38,427 bases of DNA. Source: a virus. Positions 1 through 9,456 of this stretch are shown here, piece by piece. The DNA lies in the IMG/VR virus record IMGVR_UViG_3300033991_000034, positions 1-38,427 of that record, one strand, 5' to 3'. Made by a program: the position numbers and the translations under genes. Below the pieces are notes generated by a model. The model worked only from the letters and a program-made list of their open reading frames with translations, was not told the DNA's origin and made no database searches. Position 1 is the first letter of the stretch. Every line of letters begins with the position of its first letter.

Positions 1-2145
1 GGCCGTTATCTCTGTCGCCGTATCCGATTTTTTGATGTTAGTGATGAGCAGGGATTTGCCATACCACGTACCACCGAATGGAGCACGCAGGTCATCGAGA
101 TCGGTCGATAGACTGATCCAGTCTCCAACTTCCAGATGAGAATGAACGAGACCAAAGGTGGAGAACGTGGTTTCTATGTGTTCTTTCGACCAGAGACCGT
201 CCACGCTATTGACATAGGTGTTCGCAACGTATTCGGCCGCATCATTCGAAATATTCTCCCACTTATACTCTGCACTGCGCATGCGGTGATCGGTAATGGA
301 ATCGGCGTCCTCGTACGTGTCGCGATCAAAGAACTTGGCATACTGAGCATGCCAGTTGCTGTGCACGGTTATGCTGTTTATGAGCCTGCTGCTTTTGACG
401 ACCGTCATCTGGTCGTCTACGAGTTGATCTCGCTCGATCGTTGCCGAGATGTTCGGAGACGCATCGTTCAATTTGACGGCCCTGACCTTGCCCGTGCTCG
501 AATGGCAGACGGCGAATGTCGACTGCTCGCAGAGCTGCCGGACGTATTCGCTTAGCGGCCGCTGATCGAGAATGTTTATTCTGCCTTCGAGCACTTCCTC
601 GTAGGCGTCGTCGAAACTCTCCGTATCGATGTCGGCATTGCCCAGTCCAAGATAAATTCTATAGAGGGATTCGATGATATAGACGACGTGCTCTATATGT
701 CTGGTATTTGTGAATGCGCCTGGATTCTCCCTGCCCGCCGCTGTTATCCACGACCCAAAGTATTCTCCCTTGCACGTTGTCCATATCTCGTTCGGACGTT
801 CTTTCAAAGTCCAGGACAAAAGCAGATGCAAGTAGTCCACTCCAACCATTTCTTGGTTGTCGAGGATACTATCACCCTGTCCCAGACCACCCGATACGAC
901 ATGGAATTCAAGCACGTATTCTTCAAGAAGATTGGAAGCGAGATCGTTCGCATTCACCCCCGTATTGGTGATTTCGACTTGTCCTCCGGGATATGAGACG
1001 CCGCTGGTCTTGTGTCCGATCAGAATCTTTTCGTCCGATCCGCCTTCACGCCCATAATAGAGATAGGCGAGAACACTTGTGATCGTAACGCCCGCTTTCG
1101 CTAAAAGATTCGTGTAATAAGCTCTAATCAAATCGGCTGAAGTGAAATGCTTTGCAAACAGATCGGGATGTTTGATCGCCCAGAGTCCTTCGCCGCCCAT
1201 CGTTGCGGTATTATCGAAGTAATTATCTCTCATCACCGCGTATTGGCCATCGAATGTCTCCGCATTCTCCGGATCATCCGCTTGATACGATTCGTCATCG
1301 TATATGCCAGGCAAATTTGATTCAAGCGGGAATCGCAAACTGCATATCAGAGCCAAAGCCTCGGGACCGACAAGAAGACGATTATTGGCGCCCGTGTAGG
1401 AAAAACTCGGATATTCGATAAAGACCACAGTCGGACCGCCGAGATTGAAAAAGGCATCCTGCACATAGATGGCATGATCGGCGATGATATAAGGGCTGTG
1501 CCGCGCATTGGATATTGGGTATCCCTTGACGAGTCCGGTTCCCGGATAATCAAGCACGTACTCGCTTGTCCAATCCTTTTGTTCGCCGAGATGAAAGATG
1601 CCGTACACGAGCGGGATAGGAATGTTCTTGAATTCAGTAGGTGTTCCCGACAGTTCGTCTTCTATGATTCGAGGCGGAATAATCACATCCTCCACCTTGA
1701 TCTTGTTTTCGACCTCAAATGCGAACGTTCCACGAGCGAGTCGTGGAGCCGTGAACACATAACCTGAGAATACGTGCAGACAGTCGTCAATATCATCAAT
1801 CTCATCGCCAGCCATGAAGTACACATCAACGGAGGCTCCGTTGATTCCGGTGAGAAGTTCCGATGCTCGTTGCGGAGTATTCCCAGTGCTGGGATAAAAC
1901 GGAATATCCGACAATGTGATCGTTAGCGATCCGTGATGTAGCGCCTTGCTATAGATGTCAATACCCTCTTCGATTCCATCACAGGTATCCAGGATCGGAT
2001 AGATAGGCGCGCTGTTCAGTCCACGCGGCATCGGGCGATGCGAGAACAGGTACTGATCGGAGCCGATAGTCACCTTGACAATCGTATCGACCTGTATGCC
2101 GCGCCGTTCGGCGAATTCGGCGAATATGTCCGACCTGGTCAGCAT
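1..2145 (-). CDS. Distal tail / tail-tip protein, C-terminus beyond the window
   Basis: An open frame of 715 codons runs on the minus strand from ATG at 2145 to base 1 without a stop. The ATG directly follows the stop of the upstream gene (TAGATG) and has a GGAGG ribosome site. The N-terminus reads MLTRSDIFAEFAERRG. The middle has IPLVYGIF, and the last visible part (VGDWISLSTDLDD, then TWYGKSLLITNIKKSDTATEIT) resembles the C-terminal region of siphophage baseplate or tip proteins. It is the last visible gene of the tail module, after two other distal tail genes. The role at the host-contact end of the tail is inferred from position and general character. The exact family is not recognised. 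Confidence 0.6.
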   Translation of the reverse strand, partial: MLTRSDIFAEFAERRGIQVDTIVKVTIGSDQYLFSHRPMPRGLNSAPIYPILDTCDGIEEGIDIYSKALHHGSLTITLSDIPFYPSTGNTPQRASELLTGINGASVDVYFMAGDEIDDIDDCLHVFSGYVFTAPRLARGTFAFEVENKIKVEDVIIPPRIIEDELSGTPTEFKNIPIPLVYGIFHLGEQKDWTSEYVLDYPGTGLVKGYPISNARHSPYIIADHAIYVQDAFFNLGGPTVVFIEYPSFSYTGANNRLLVGPEALALICSLRFPLESNLPGIYDDESYQADDPENAETFDGQYAVMRDNYFDNTATMGGEGLWAIKHPDLFAKHFTSADLIRAYYTNLLAKAGVTITSVLAYLYYGREGGSDEKILIGHKTSGVSYPGGQVEITNTGVNANDLASNLLEEYVLEFHVVSGGLGQGDSILDNQEMVGVDYLHLLLSWTLKERPNEIWTTCKGEYFGSWITAAGRENPGAFTNTRHIEHVVYIIESLYRIYLGLGNADIDTESFDDAYEEVLEGRINILDQRPLSEYVRQLCEQSTFAVCHSSTGKVRAVKLNDASPNISATIERDQLVDDQMTVVKSSRLINSITVHSNWHAQYAKFFDRDTYEDADSITDHRMRSAEYKWENISNDAAEYVANTYVNSVDGLWSKEHIETTFSTFGLVHSHLEVGDWISLSTDLDDLRAPFGGTWYGKSLLITNIKKSDTATEITA

Positions 2146-4359
2146 CTACAACCTCCACGATCCGTCGTGAGAAAACCCTGCATGACGCGAGGCGATTAAG
2201 GCAGCCGTCAACAACTGCTTTGATACGCATACCTCATCCAGCAGCCCGATTAGGCACTTCGGATCGGATAACAGGTTTTCGCCTCCAAGCTGGAATGGCT
2301 CGACGCTGTTCGTAATACTGCCGGTGATAGCACTGATGTCGAGAGACGCACCGACCTGCACGCCATCGACATAGACCTTCAGCAAGTCCAGAGTGCGGTC
2401 AACGGTCACCGCCAAATAGTGAAATGATCGATCATCCAAGTCCGCACCATATCCGCTGCCCTGCACTTCGGCCAGTCCGTCGCCCAGACATACATCGATC
2501 TTGCCCTCGGTGGTAAGCGATACCGAATAACCGGCGGCAACCGGACTGGGACTCGGCTCCGGCGACGGCGCCGGACTCGGATTGTCACCGATTTTGCGTA
2601 ATAAATACGTTGTCTCCGATACTGGAGCGGTAGCGAAGATCAGCTCAAGCGAGAAGTTGCTTGTCCCCATATCCAGTGCATCGGCGTCGACGGCCGCCAC
2701 TTCCAGCAAACCATCTTCGTTCAGGACGATACACGTCTTATTGTGATCGCAGACCCCGTAATCATACACGGCTCCCCCCGGAATATCCACAATACTCAAC
2801 ATCAGTCCATTGTCCGATGAATCGGCAAGCGATTCTGCGAATTTCCAATGACCTACGGTTGTCGAGAGTGAAGGCAATGTCTTCGTCGTATACGGTACCC
2901 GCTTGAAGCCAACCTCCCGCACTTCCATCTTCGGCTGAAATACTTCCGACCAGGTTTCCTGAAGCGAATGATCCGAGGTGAATCGGCAGAGTATCCAGTC
3001 GAGGCTGTCATAATCAGGCTTGAAGGCTACAGGAAGGACGCCCCCTTTGGACGCCTTGAAAGCATTCAGCAGCAGATCGGAATGCGCCTGCTGAACGAAT
3101 ACATACTCTTTGTCCGAAATCTTTACGTGTCCCCTGAATCGTCTCTCTTGATAGCCACTGCCGCTGCGGGCAAGCGCAAGATCATTGCCCCACTCGAATC
3201 TCAGGGGCTCCGGGTACTGGTTGTCATAGGGCAGGCTATAGTCGCGCAGAAACCAGACGCCGCCTATTTCCATTATCGGCCCGACAGGTATATCGTCAGG
3301 TCCTTCTATCGGATCGCCAAAACCTTCAAGGTTGAATATCCAATACTTGGCGGTTCGTGGAACCTCGAACTTAAGCACTATTAACGGCACTCCGGCTCTT
3401 CGGCTGTCAGTGAATAGTACACTTTCATAAGTCCGATAGTCAAATCCATCCATCGAACACATGAGTGACCACCTTTTATCGCCGCCGAAACCTTCATTGT
3501 AGTTGTGTATCCAGAATGCAAACGCATCAACTATCTGAGGATCATCGAACTTGAAATACAGGGAATGATTGGAAGTCGAACTCGGTCGCCAGTAGGTATT
3601 GGGATTATTGTCGAGCGCATATTTAGGCTCATGCGTCCCCGAATAGAGCATGCTGTAGTTGGTGTTCAGGTGTACGGCTGCATCGACCGGCGCGAGCAGG
3701 TTCCCTGCGCTGTCCCACTCAAGCTCTGGACTGGGTGAGGGTGAAGGTGAAGGCGACGGGTCGGACATATCCAGCAGCTCGAAGTTCGAGGCCTGCCCAG
3801 TACCGACCTTCAACTGCTTGGCGTTAGGCGCCGTGCCATAGCAGTACATCTTCAGGACGATTGTATCGTCAGAGACGAAATCAAAGGCGTCCTGTTCGCT
3901 CGTCCATTCTATCGGCCAGAGATCATTGCCGGGATTCTTTGTTGGACAGTAGGTTTCGAATAGTAGAGTAAGCTCGCCGGCTGCCGATCTCTTGTATATC
4001 TCGACGAGTATATAGATCGTGCCCGTTGTCCATGCTCCGCCCGCTGTCGCCGCGTACAACTGAAATTGCCAGGTCGCTGCAGGAATCCGACTGAAGCCTT
4101 CTGCTACGATCATGTCCCAGAATGCGCTTGACGGATCGCGGAAAAAGGATTTGTCGTAAGCATCACCCACATTGTAGGCGAAGAAGTTCAGCGGGTAGTT
4201 CTCGAAACCTGGATCGATCCATTTATATTGGAGATAGTTAGATGATGGAACACTCGTAAGGAGTTGCTGCCAGTAGAAATTCTTAACGCCCCAGGGGCCA
4301 GTATCATGCGAATCGTAGAGTGTATCGTCTGCTCGGCTAAAATAGAGTTTGACCGCCAT
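2146..4359 (-). CDS. Tail protein with discoidin-like and LamG-like carbohydrate-binding domains
   Basis: 737 aa, start overlapping the upstream stop by one base (TGATG). Residues about 1-200 are an unrecognised N-terminal domain. A Ser-Pro linker (bases 3727-3759) leads into an F5/8 type C (discoidin)-like domain (YALDNNPNTYWRPSS, then LYFKFDDPQIVDAFAFWIHN). The C-terminal third is a concanavalin A/LamG-type jelly roll (FHYLAVTVDRTLDLLKVYVDG, then LIGLLDEVCVSKQLL). A second Ser-Pro tract (2542-2580) sits in a LamG loop. Both fold families commonly bind glycans, so receptor recognition at the tail end is a reasonable inference. Position among distal tail genes supports it. Confidence 0.65.
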   Translation of the reverse strand: MAVKLYFSRADDTLYDSHDTGPWGVKNFYWQQLLTSVPSSNYLQYKWIDPGFENYPLNFFAYNVGDAYDKSFFRDPSSAFWDMIVAEGFSRIPAATWQFQLYAATAGGAWTTGTIYILVEIYKRSAAGELTLLFETYCPTKNPGNDLWPIEWTSEQDAFDFVSDDTIVLKMYCYGTAPNAKQLKVGTGQASNFELLDMSDPSPSPSPSPSPELEWDSAGNLLAPVDAAVHLNTNYSMLYSGTHEPKYALDNNPNTYWRPSSTSNHSLYFKFDDPQIVDAFAFWIHNYNEGFGGDKRWSLMCSMDGFDYRTYESVLFTDSRRAGVPLIVLKFEVPRTAKYWIFNLEGFGDPIEGPDDIPVGPIMEIGGVWFLRDYSLPYDNQYPEPLRFEWGNDLALARSGSGYQERRFRGHVKISDKEYVFVQQAHSDLLLNAFKASKGGVLPVAFKPDYDSLDWILCRFTSDHSLQETWSEVFQPKMEVREVGFKRVPYTTKTLPSLSTTVGHWKFAESLADSSDNGLMLSIVDIPGGAVYDYGVCDHNKTCIVLNEDGLLEVAAVDADALDMGTSNFSLELIFATAPVSETTYLLRKIGDNPSPAPSPEPSPSPVAAGYSVSLTTEGKIDVCLGDGLAEVQGSGYGADLDDRSFHYLAVTVDRTLDLLKVYVDGVQVGASLDISAITGSITNSVEPFQLGGENLLSDPKCLIGLLDEVCVSKQLLTAALIASRHAGFSHDGSWRL
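2542..2580 (-). repeat. Ser-Pro tract in the LamG loop of a tail gene
   Basis: In-frame (TCN/AGT CCN)n-type repeat encoding PSPAPSPEPSPSP between two strands of the LamG-like domain. Confidence 0.7.
3727..3759 (-). repeat. Ser-Pro hexanucleotide tract in a tail gene linker
   Basis: Five Ser-Pro units encoded by TCACCC/TCACCT-type hexamers, between the N-terminal and discoidin-like domains of the 737-aa tail protein. Confidence 0.75.
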
Positions 4360-5216
4360 CAGTACAACTCATCCCTTCCGACAATCGGGATCGTGGTAAA
4401 GCTCAGTATCGCCGTCCGCCATCCGATGGTGAACTTGTCGATGCTCACCGCGCTTTCGATCCTGACGAGCATCGGGTCGTTATCGCACTCCTGCATGGCC
4501 AGTATCGTCTCGCCGCCGTTCGTTTCGGCCAGCATGTCCATGAGAGTCTGATAGTCGGTATCGTCGACCGTGTAGATGCGGGTGAATCGGATATGCTCAT
4601 TCTCGCTATAGCCGAGCGATGCCAGCTCGCCGAACGGCATGCTCTGTGTTTCTTTCGGGTAGATCGTCGTCTCATCCATCGGGAATGCGGGTCCTGCCTC
4701 AATCTCGTATTTGCGGGCGAGCCACAAGGCGCTTGTCCTCAAATCGTCAGGCGCATAGTAGTTGGGCGGCACTACGCCGCTAAGCACAATCCGCCAATAG
4801 CGTTGAGCCGAACCGACTGAAAATTCAGAGACTTTTAGCAGATCACCGGAGACGCCCGGATCGACACTCAGCATCGCATGCGTATATACGGAATCGTCAT
4901 TTGAATACCAGACATCGGCATAGACCCCAGTCGGATAGGGCGAAGGTGAGGGTGATGGCGAGGGATACGGCCAGGGTGATACCGGCGACGGCAGATCGAC
5001 TTCATTATGCCTGTGTATCCAGACAAGCGCATGCGCCTCGACCGGCTTGCCGCAATCGATAGTCAGGTCATGCTGTTCATTGGTTCCATTCGCCTGCCAT
5101 GCGAAGTTCGGTTCCAGAATCAGCGCATGTTCCGCCGGATGCGCCGCCACCTGAGACGATACATCATGCACCACCGCCTCAGTCATAGCAGCAAGCGTAT
5201 AGAACTTAGTAGACAC
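4359..5216 (-). CDS. Distal tail protein, possible discoidin-like fold
   Basis: 285 aa, GTG start, overlapping the 3' end of the tape-measure gene by 11 bases. It follows tape measure and precedes the glycan-binding tail protein, the usual place of a distal tail (Dit-like) or minor tail protein. The N-terminal half has a discoidin-like pattern (LTIDCGKPVEAHALVWIHRHN, then DVWYSNDDSVYTHAM and YWRIVLSGV). It is interrupted by a long Pro/Ser/Tyr tract at 4932-4991. The C-terminal half (residues 190-285) has YTVDDTDYQTLMDMLAETNGG and resembles an ordinary tail-protein domain. Exact family uncertain. Confidence 0.55.
   Translation of the reverse strand: MSTKFYTLAAMTEAVVHDVSSQVAAHPAEHALILEPNFAWQANGTNEQHDLTIDCGKPVEAHALVWIHRHNEVDLPSPVSPWPYPSPSPSPSPYPTGVYADVWYSNDDSVYTHAMLSVDPGVSGDLLKVSEFSVGSAQRYWRIVLSGVVPPNYYAPDDLRTSALWLARKYEIEAGPAFPMDETTIYPKETQSMPFGELASLGYSENEHIRFTRIYTVDDTDYQTLMDMLAETNGGETILAMQECDNDPMLVRIESAVSIDKFTIGWRTAILSFTTIPIVGRDELY
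4932..4991 (-). repeat. Long Pro/Ser/Tyr tract in a distal tail gene
   Basis: Hexamer-derived tract encoding PSPVSPWPYPSPSPSPSPYP, inserted in a predicted loop of the discoidin-like half. Confidence 0.75.
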
Positions 5217-7335
5217 GTATGTTCCGACCGCCTGTTACATTTTCTGCGCTCAGCGCCAAATCGGATTTGCCGTTGGTCACCAGCTTGCGGAGCGTTGGCG
5301 CAACCTGTCGTTCGATAAACTCCGAGGACAGCACGTTACCGCTGAATGTCACGTTGATTGTGCTGCGGCCCGATATAGCTGGAGCCGGTGCGGCCATACT
5401 GGGCACCGCCAGGTTGCTTGCACTCGGCACTATGCCGCGCATGAATTGCGAACCGCTTCTCATGTTGTCAAACACGCCGCGGCTGAAGTAATGGGCGAAG
5501 TGCGCACCCTGCTCCATTGCCAGCCGGTCATATCGCGGCGTATCGAATATGCCGCCAAGCAAAACGCCGAGACCGGGGATAAAGGCATTAGCAATTGACG
5601 CAAGCGCCTGCTTGATGAAGAAGGCTAAGAAATCTTGATACATGCCTTTGAATATATCCCCAAGTCGTTCTTTTCCGCCCATCATGGCGCTTGCCATTTT
5701 ATTGGACATTTCAGTGAATCGATTTCCAATGATATTTGTTAGAGCTTGTGCGCTTGCTTTTTGTGCATCGGCCACCGCCCTATCAGCAGCTATGCGTTTC
5801 CGCCCTTCTTCCATTAAGGCTCTTGTCTCCTCCTGGCTCAACCCTAAACGCATGGCCTGATATTGAGTAGCCAATGCCAGTTTCTGCTCTTCGCTTATCT
5901 GTTCTGCCGCATAGATTGCATCGAATTGCGCTTGCGCATTCGTCAGTCTCTCCTCACGAAGTGTCTGGAGTTCCTCTTCCGCTTGTTTTGCAGCATTGAG
6001 TTTAGCGGTCTCAGCTTCTATCCATTGCCGCGCGGCTTCGGCGGACATGCCGGACTGTATAGCGAAATATCGAGTGGTGACTTCAATCTGTTTTTCTTTG
6101 GATAGCGTATCGGCAGTGAGTATCGCATTGAACATCTGCTGCTCGGATTGCAGATTCTCATCGTAGAGCTTACTGAGCTTGTCATTTAACTCAAGTTGCT
6201 TTTTTGCGGCTTCTTCGGCTGCTTCAGCTGCCGCCGCAGCTTCTTCGGCCTTCTGCTTATTGGCATTCTTGATTGTCTGATCGGTCATCACTGTCTGTTG
6301 ATACTGAAGATCGATCAGTTTGTCTTTGAGCGCTGTAACGCGTTCCTCTGCATATCCACCGGTAGTGATAAGCTTTTCAAACCAGGGCAGCTCAGCATAT
6401 TCTTTGGCGATGCGCTCTTGTTCCTGAAGTTCTTTTGTCGTGGCCGCGATTTGCGCTTGCACGCCTTCCAGATTGCCGGCAGTGACAAATCCACTCCAGT
6501 ATTGAGCTGCATCGGACACGAGGCTGAGGAAGTACTCGAATGCCGGTGACTGTATTATCACCCCCCCGATAGCCTCTTGCAGGTCTTTCATTCTCTGCTT
6601 GAGCAATTCGAGTTTACCAGCGGTAGTCAGCATCCTCGCGGCAGCGGCACCACCGAACATATCGCCAATCTTTTCCTGTAGTTGAATCATTCGCTCTTGC
6701 TGCGGCAAAGTATTGTCGATGACAATCCCCATTTTCTTAAGCGCCGTCGTGCTACCCACGTAGGCCTTGGCGATTAAGTTCGCCGCCTTTTCAAGATCGA
6801 TACCTTTGCCAACAGCCAAATCCATCGCAACGGTTGTATTTTTCATGGCGTCGCCGACGCTCATGCCCATATCATACAACCGCTGAAAGCCGGTACCCAC
6901 AAGCTTATCAGATATACCGGTCAACGTCTGCATTTCGGTGGCGAAGGCTCTGACCGATGAAATGTTAGTATCGACTGAATCGCGATGTCGGTCGAGTGAG
7001 GCGGACACATCACCCCAAACCTTGTCGCTTTCCATAGCAGCCTGGAGCGTGCCCTTAATAAAACCGGTGAATGCGGAAAACGCGCGCATGGCGGCGTTGG
7101 CCGCTATCGTGCCAATGGCTATGCCCGAAGTGAAGCGCGTGAATATCGGATGTCCCTTGTCCGCCGACTGATTGAGCAGCTTGAGTTCGCGTTCGAGTTT
7201 GTTGACCTCTCGCTGGCTTCTGACCATTGCCGGGCCGCCGAGGTCATTGATCTGCGTATTCAGCTTCTTGATCTTCTCGGCGGCGGCCTCGCGCGCCTCA
7301 AGTATAAGCTGATATTTTTCTTGTGAGCTGGCCAT
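5206..7335 (-). CDS. Tail tape measure protein
   Basis: 709 aa from ATG at 7335, in TGATG overlap with the chaperone frame. A TTG one codon upstream is a less likely start. The N-terminus is a coiled coil (EAREAAAEKIKKLNTQIND). Hydrophobic stretches follow (GIAIGTIAANAAMRAFSAF and IANAFIPGLGVLLGGIFD), and residues 360-560 are a long Ala/Glu-rich helical region. The segment SVRAFATEMQTLTGISDKLVG is typical of phage tape-measure N-domains. It is the longest tail gene and lies just after the chaperone pair, the conserved siphophage order. At about 0.15 nm per residue the length predicts a tail near 105 nm. Confidence 0.88.
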   Translation of the reverse strand: MASSQEKYQLILEAREAAAEKIKKLNTQINDLGGPAMVRSQREVNKLERELKLLNQSADKGHPIFTRFTSGIAIGTIAANAAMRAFSAFTGFIKGTLQAAMESDKVWGDVSASLDRHRDSVDTNISSVRAFATEMQTLTGISDKLVGTGFQRLYDMGMSVGDAMKNTTVAMDLAVGKGIDLEKAANLIAKAYVGSTTALKKMGIVIDNTLPQQERMIQLQEKIGDMFGGAAAARMLTTAGKLELLKQRMKDLQEAIGGVIIQSPAFEYFLSLVSDAAQYWSGFVTAGNLEGVQAQIAATTKELQEQERIAKEYAELPWFEKLITTGGYAEERVTALKDKLIDLQYQQTVMTDQTIKNANKQKAEEAAAAAEAAEEAAKKQLELNDKLSKLYDENLQSEQQMFNAILTADTLSKEKQIEVTTRYFAIQSGMSAEAARQWIEAETAKLNAAKQAEEELQTLREERLTNAQAQFDAIYAAEQISEEQKLALATQYQAMRLGLSQEETRALMEEGRKRIAADRAVADAQKASAQALTNIIGNRFTEMSNKMASAMMGGKERLGDIFKGMYQDFLAFFIKQALASIANAFIPGLGVLLGGIFDTPRYDRLAMEQGAHFAHYFSRGVFDNMRSGSQFMRGIVPSASNLAVPSMAAPAPAISGRSTINVTFSGNVLSSEFIERQVAPTLRKLVTNGKSDLALSAENVTGGRNIRVY

Positions 7336-8086
7336 CAACGCCTCTTCCGTGTAGGCTTCAACATATCCTTGACAACAAGTTCTTGCTGCTGCCTGCGCTG
7401 TGTCGCGGCGATCTCCGATTCGATGACGTCACAGGCGTCGACGTAGATCGCAGGAAGGTTCCAGTACTCATCATAAGAGCATCCCTTTGTCCCTTCCAGC
7501 CGTCTCCACAGGTTCCAGAGCATTAGGGAGAACGGGGTGATTACCGATGGTGCGCACAGATTGTAATAAACGCAACACGCCTCCCATATTGTGAGATCAC
7601 CACCACGCAGACCAGCACAATCAACCAATCGACTCCACGTATCTCGCGTTATGCTCACCGGCTGCAATCCCTGTCCGCGCGCTTCGATAGATTCTCGGCC
7701 ATATAGACAGGCTCGATGCTTGCATGGTTCTCCGCACTGCTTTAGTTCCCCGTCGGCTTTGGAGTGGACGTATCCGACGAGGAGCCGGAGTTTTTTGCCT
7801 GCTCATCCTTGATGGAACAGTAGTCGATCACATCATTGATGATCGTCAGCATATCACTGAAAGACTCGACCGAATTCAGCACATCTTTCGTTTCTTTGCC
7901 ATCAATAGACGCGATGACTGAGCACAGATGTTCGATCATTTGATCGTAAGATTCGGTAGTGGCCCGAAGCTTAGACAGTTGCTCGATGGCCATGAATTTC
8001 TGGCGCACGCTCATGCTGCGCATCTGAAATTCAGTATCGAGAATGGTAACGGTGTGATACTTGTTTGGGTCGACAAGTCGTAACAT
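7335..8086 (-). CDS. Tail assembly chaperone, -1 frameshifted long form (GT-like)
   Basis: Predicted fusion made by slipping -1 at A AAA AAC (7790-7796), 99 codons into the frame starting at 8086. The -1 frame is open from there to the stop at 7335 and gives about 250 aa. The extension holds a Cys/His cluster (CGEPCKHRACLYG) and the segment VSITRDTWSRLVDCAGLRGGD. No good independent start exists for it: a TTG at 7667 lies after 40 already open codons and lacks a clear ribosome site. Two overlapping frames just upstream of tape measure, joined by a slippery site, are the classical G/GT arrangement. The product would chaperone tape measure during tail assembly. Confidence 0.75.
7742..8086 (-). 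CDS. Tail assembly chaperone, short form (G-like)
   Basis: 114 aa with a GGAGG ribosome site before ATG at 8086. It begins MLRLVDPNKYHTVTILDTEF and is mostly helical with an acidic, Ser/Thr-rich tail (SGSSSDTSTPKPTGN). It lies between the tail tube and tape measure genes, where siphophages encode the G chaperone. The frame ends 16 codons after the slippery heptamer, so most ribosomes should make this short form and a minority the fused long form. Confidence 0.72.
   Translation of the reverse strand: MLRLVDPNKYHTVTILDTEFQMRSMSVRQKFMAIEQLSKLRATTESYDQMIEHLCSVIASIDGKETKDVLNSVESFSDMLTIINDVIDYCSIKDEQAKNSGSSSDTSTPKPTGN
7790..7796 (-). promoter_or_regulatory. -1 ribosomal frameshift slippery site A AAA AAC
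   Basis: Read on the minus strand in the zero frame the codons are CAG GCA AAA AAC TCC. The heptamer A AAA AAC keeps both tRNAs paired after a one-base backward slip, and the new frame (CTC CGG CTC) stays open to 7335. No upstream Shine-Dalgarno-like stimulator was searched for systematically. Confidence 0.75.
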
Positions 8087-8103
8087 TCAGACCTCCACGT
8101 TGT

Positions 8104-9102
8104 TTACCAGCCCCTATTCGTTTCGTTCATCACGGCCAACACGAACATCGGATCGACCGCGCCATTCGTGACTGACAGCATCCGGCAAGTGATCGATTCG
8201 GCAAGCAAGCCGTCCTCCGACTGCTCTGCATCTTCGACCTTGCCCGTCACATCAATCGTCATCTCGCCCAGGTCGAGTGTGAATCTGCACATCATGTTGT
8301 TGGTGATCGCCGCAAGGATGTCGGTCGCCGTCGAGTCTCTGAGCAGATCGATTTTGAACGAGCCGCCGCGATTCATAAACGCAAGCATCTCGAATCCGGT
8401 TATCGGATCGTGTCCGACCTTTTCGATCTCGTAATTCGATTCGATTTCAAAGCTCCGGATCAGCACGTTCACCGGACTGGCCAGGCCTGCCGAGAAATCG
8501 AGCGTCGCTGCCTCGATGTCATTGAAATAGAGAAAGTCGGCGTCATCCGAAGGTGTCCACGTTCCGGACGGATTAGAAGTGTCAACTCCCGGTCCGACAC
8601 CGCGCAGTGTCGCCTCGTACATGACTAGTTCGTCACGCGCCGCCGACAGCTTGAAGTTGCTGCATACACAGCCGCCGACCTTGTACGACGTGCTCGCTTC
8701 CGGCATGCGCCGAATGAACGTCAGAAACTTGCCCGCGTTAGCCGTGAAATCCGGATGCGTCTCGTAATGCTCGAAGGTCTTGGTGTAGGGCGTCGACGCA
8801 CCCTCCGTCACCTTCTGGAAATGAGCATAAGCGAGCAAGTCGATGTCATTGAGATTGACCGGGCCCGCAAGGACGATTTCCCCCGATCCGCCCCGATCTG
8901 TGACGATCACGTGTTGCTGCGTCGGGTTTTTGCTGCCGTGATTCGCGGCGATCTCGTATACTTGCTGATCGCGTGAGACCTTGCACGAATCAAGCGTCAG
9001 TTCGATGAACTCGGCGTTGTCGAGTTCGACGGTAGCATAAGCGGCTTGTTCGCGAATGCCGAACCGCCGCTCCATAGATTCACGAATTTCTTCCAAGGCC
9101 AT
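8104..9102 (-). CDS. Major tail tube protein
   Basis: 332 aa, starting MALEEIRESMERRFG with an AAGGA-type ribosome site. It lies directly before the chaperone pair and after the tail terminator genes, the standard place for the tube protein. The sequence is beta-rich with repeated tube-like motifs (FIELTLDSCKVSRDQQ, then IRSFEIESNYEIEKVGHDPITG and CRFTLDLGEMTIDVTGKVED). It is longer than a minimal tube protein (about 150-250 aa), which suggests an additional surface domain. The assignment rests mainly on gene order and beta character. Confidence 0.7.
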   Translation of the reverse strand: MALEEIRESMERRFGIREQAAYATVELDNAEFIELTLDSCKVSRDQQVYEIAANHGSKNPTQQHVIVTDRGGSGEIVLAGPVNLNDIDLLAYAHFQKVTEGASTPYTKTFEHYETHPDFTANAGKFLTFIRRMPEASTSYKVGGCVCSNFKLSAARDELVMYEATLRGVGPGVDTSNPSGTWTPSDDADFLYFNDIEAATLDFSAGLASPVNVLIRSFEIESNYEIEKVGHDPITGFEMLAFMNRGGSFKIDLLRDSTATDILAAITNNMMCRFTLDLGEMTIDVTGKVEDAEQSEDGLLAESITCRMLSVTNGAVDPMFVLAVMNETNRGW

Positions 9103-9105
9103 AGC

Positions 9106-9456
9106 CTATCCTTTCTTTTTAAATCCCATAACGAGTCCTTGCCAGCCCAGGGTTACGTTACGATCCTCGTCGTGCGGCTTGTCATCGCTTCGATATTCGT
9201 CTTCGCCGTCATCGATTTCGCCGACATCTTCGGTAGTTGCAACATCACGGTCATCGACCGTCACCTGATTTGCAGGGGGTCTGCCTCCGGCTTTCAGTGC
9301 ATAGCCATTGTCGATCAGTATCTGCGCCTTGTCCTCCGGCAGCTCGATGACCTCGCCGCGTTTCAGTTGATCGATGAAGAATGGCGCAATCGTATACTGC
9401 CGCGAGAGTCGTTTCAGACCATGAGGATCAATATGCTTGCTTCTTCTGATTCGCAT
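9106..9456 (-). CDS. Small acidic phage structural-module protein
   Basis: 116 aa, one-base overlap with the upstream terminator gene. The N-terminal half holds a short helical motif (ELPEDKAQILIDNGYAL) often seen in small head-tail module proteins. The C-terminal half is highly acidic (DVGEIDDGEDEYRSDD) and ends in a basic GFKKKG. I do not recognise a specific family. Its position between terminator and tube genes suggests a role in tail completion. Confidence 0.5.
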   Translation of the reverse strand: MRIRRSKHIDPHGLKRLSRQYTIAPFFIDQLKRGEVIELPEDKAQILIDNGYALKAGGRPPANQVTVDDRDVATTEDVGEIDDGEDEYRSDDKPHDEDRNVTLGWQGLVMGFKKKG

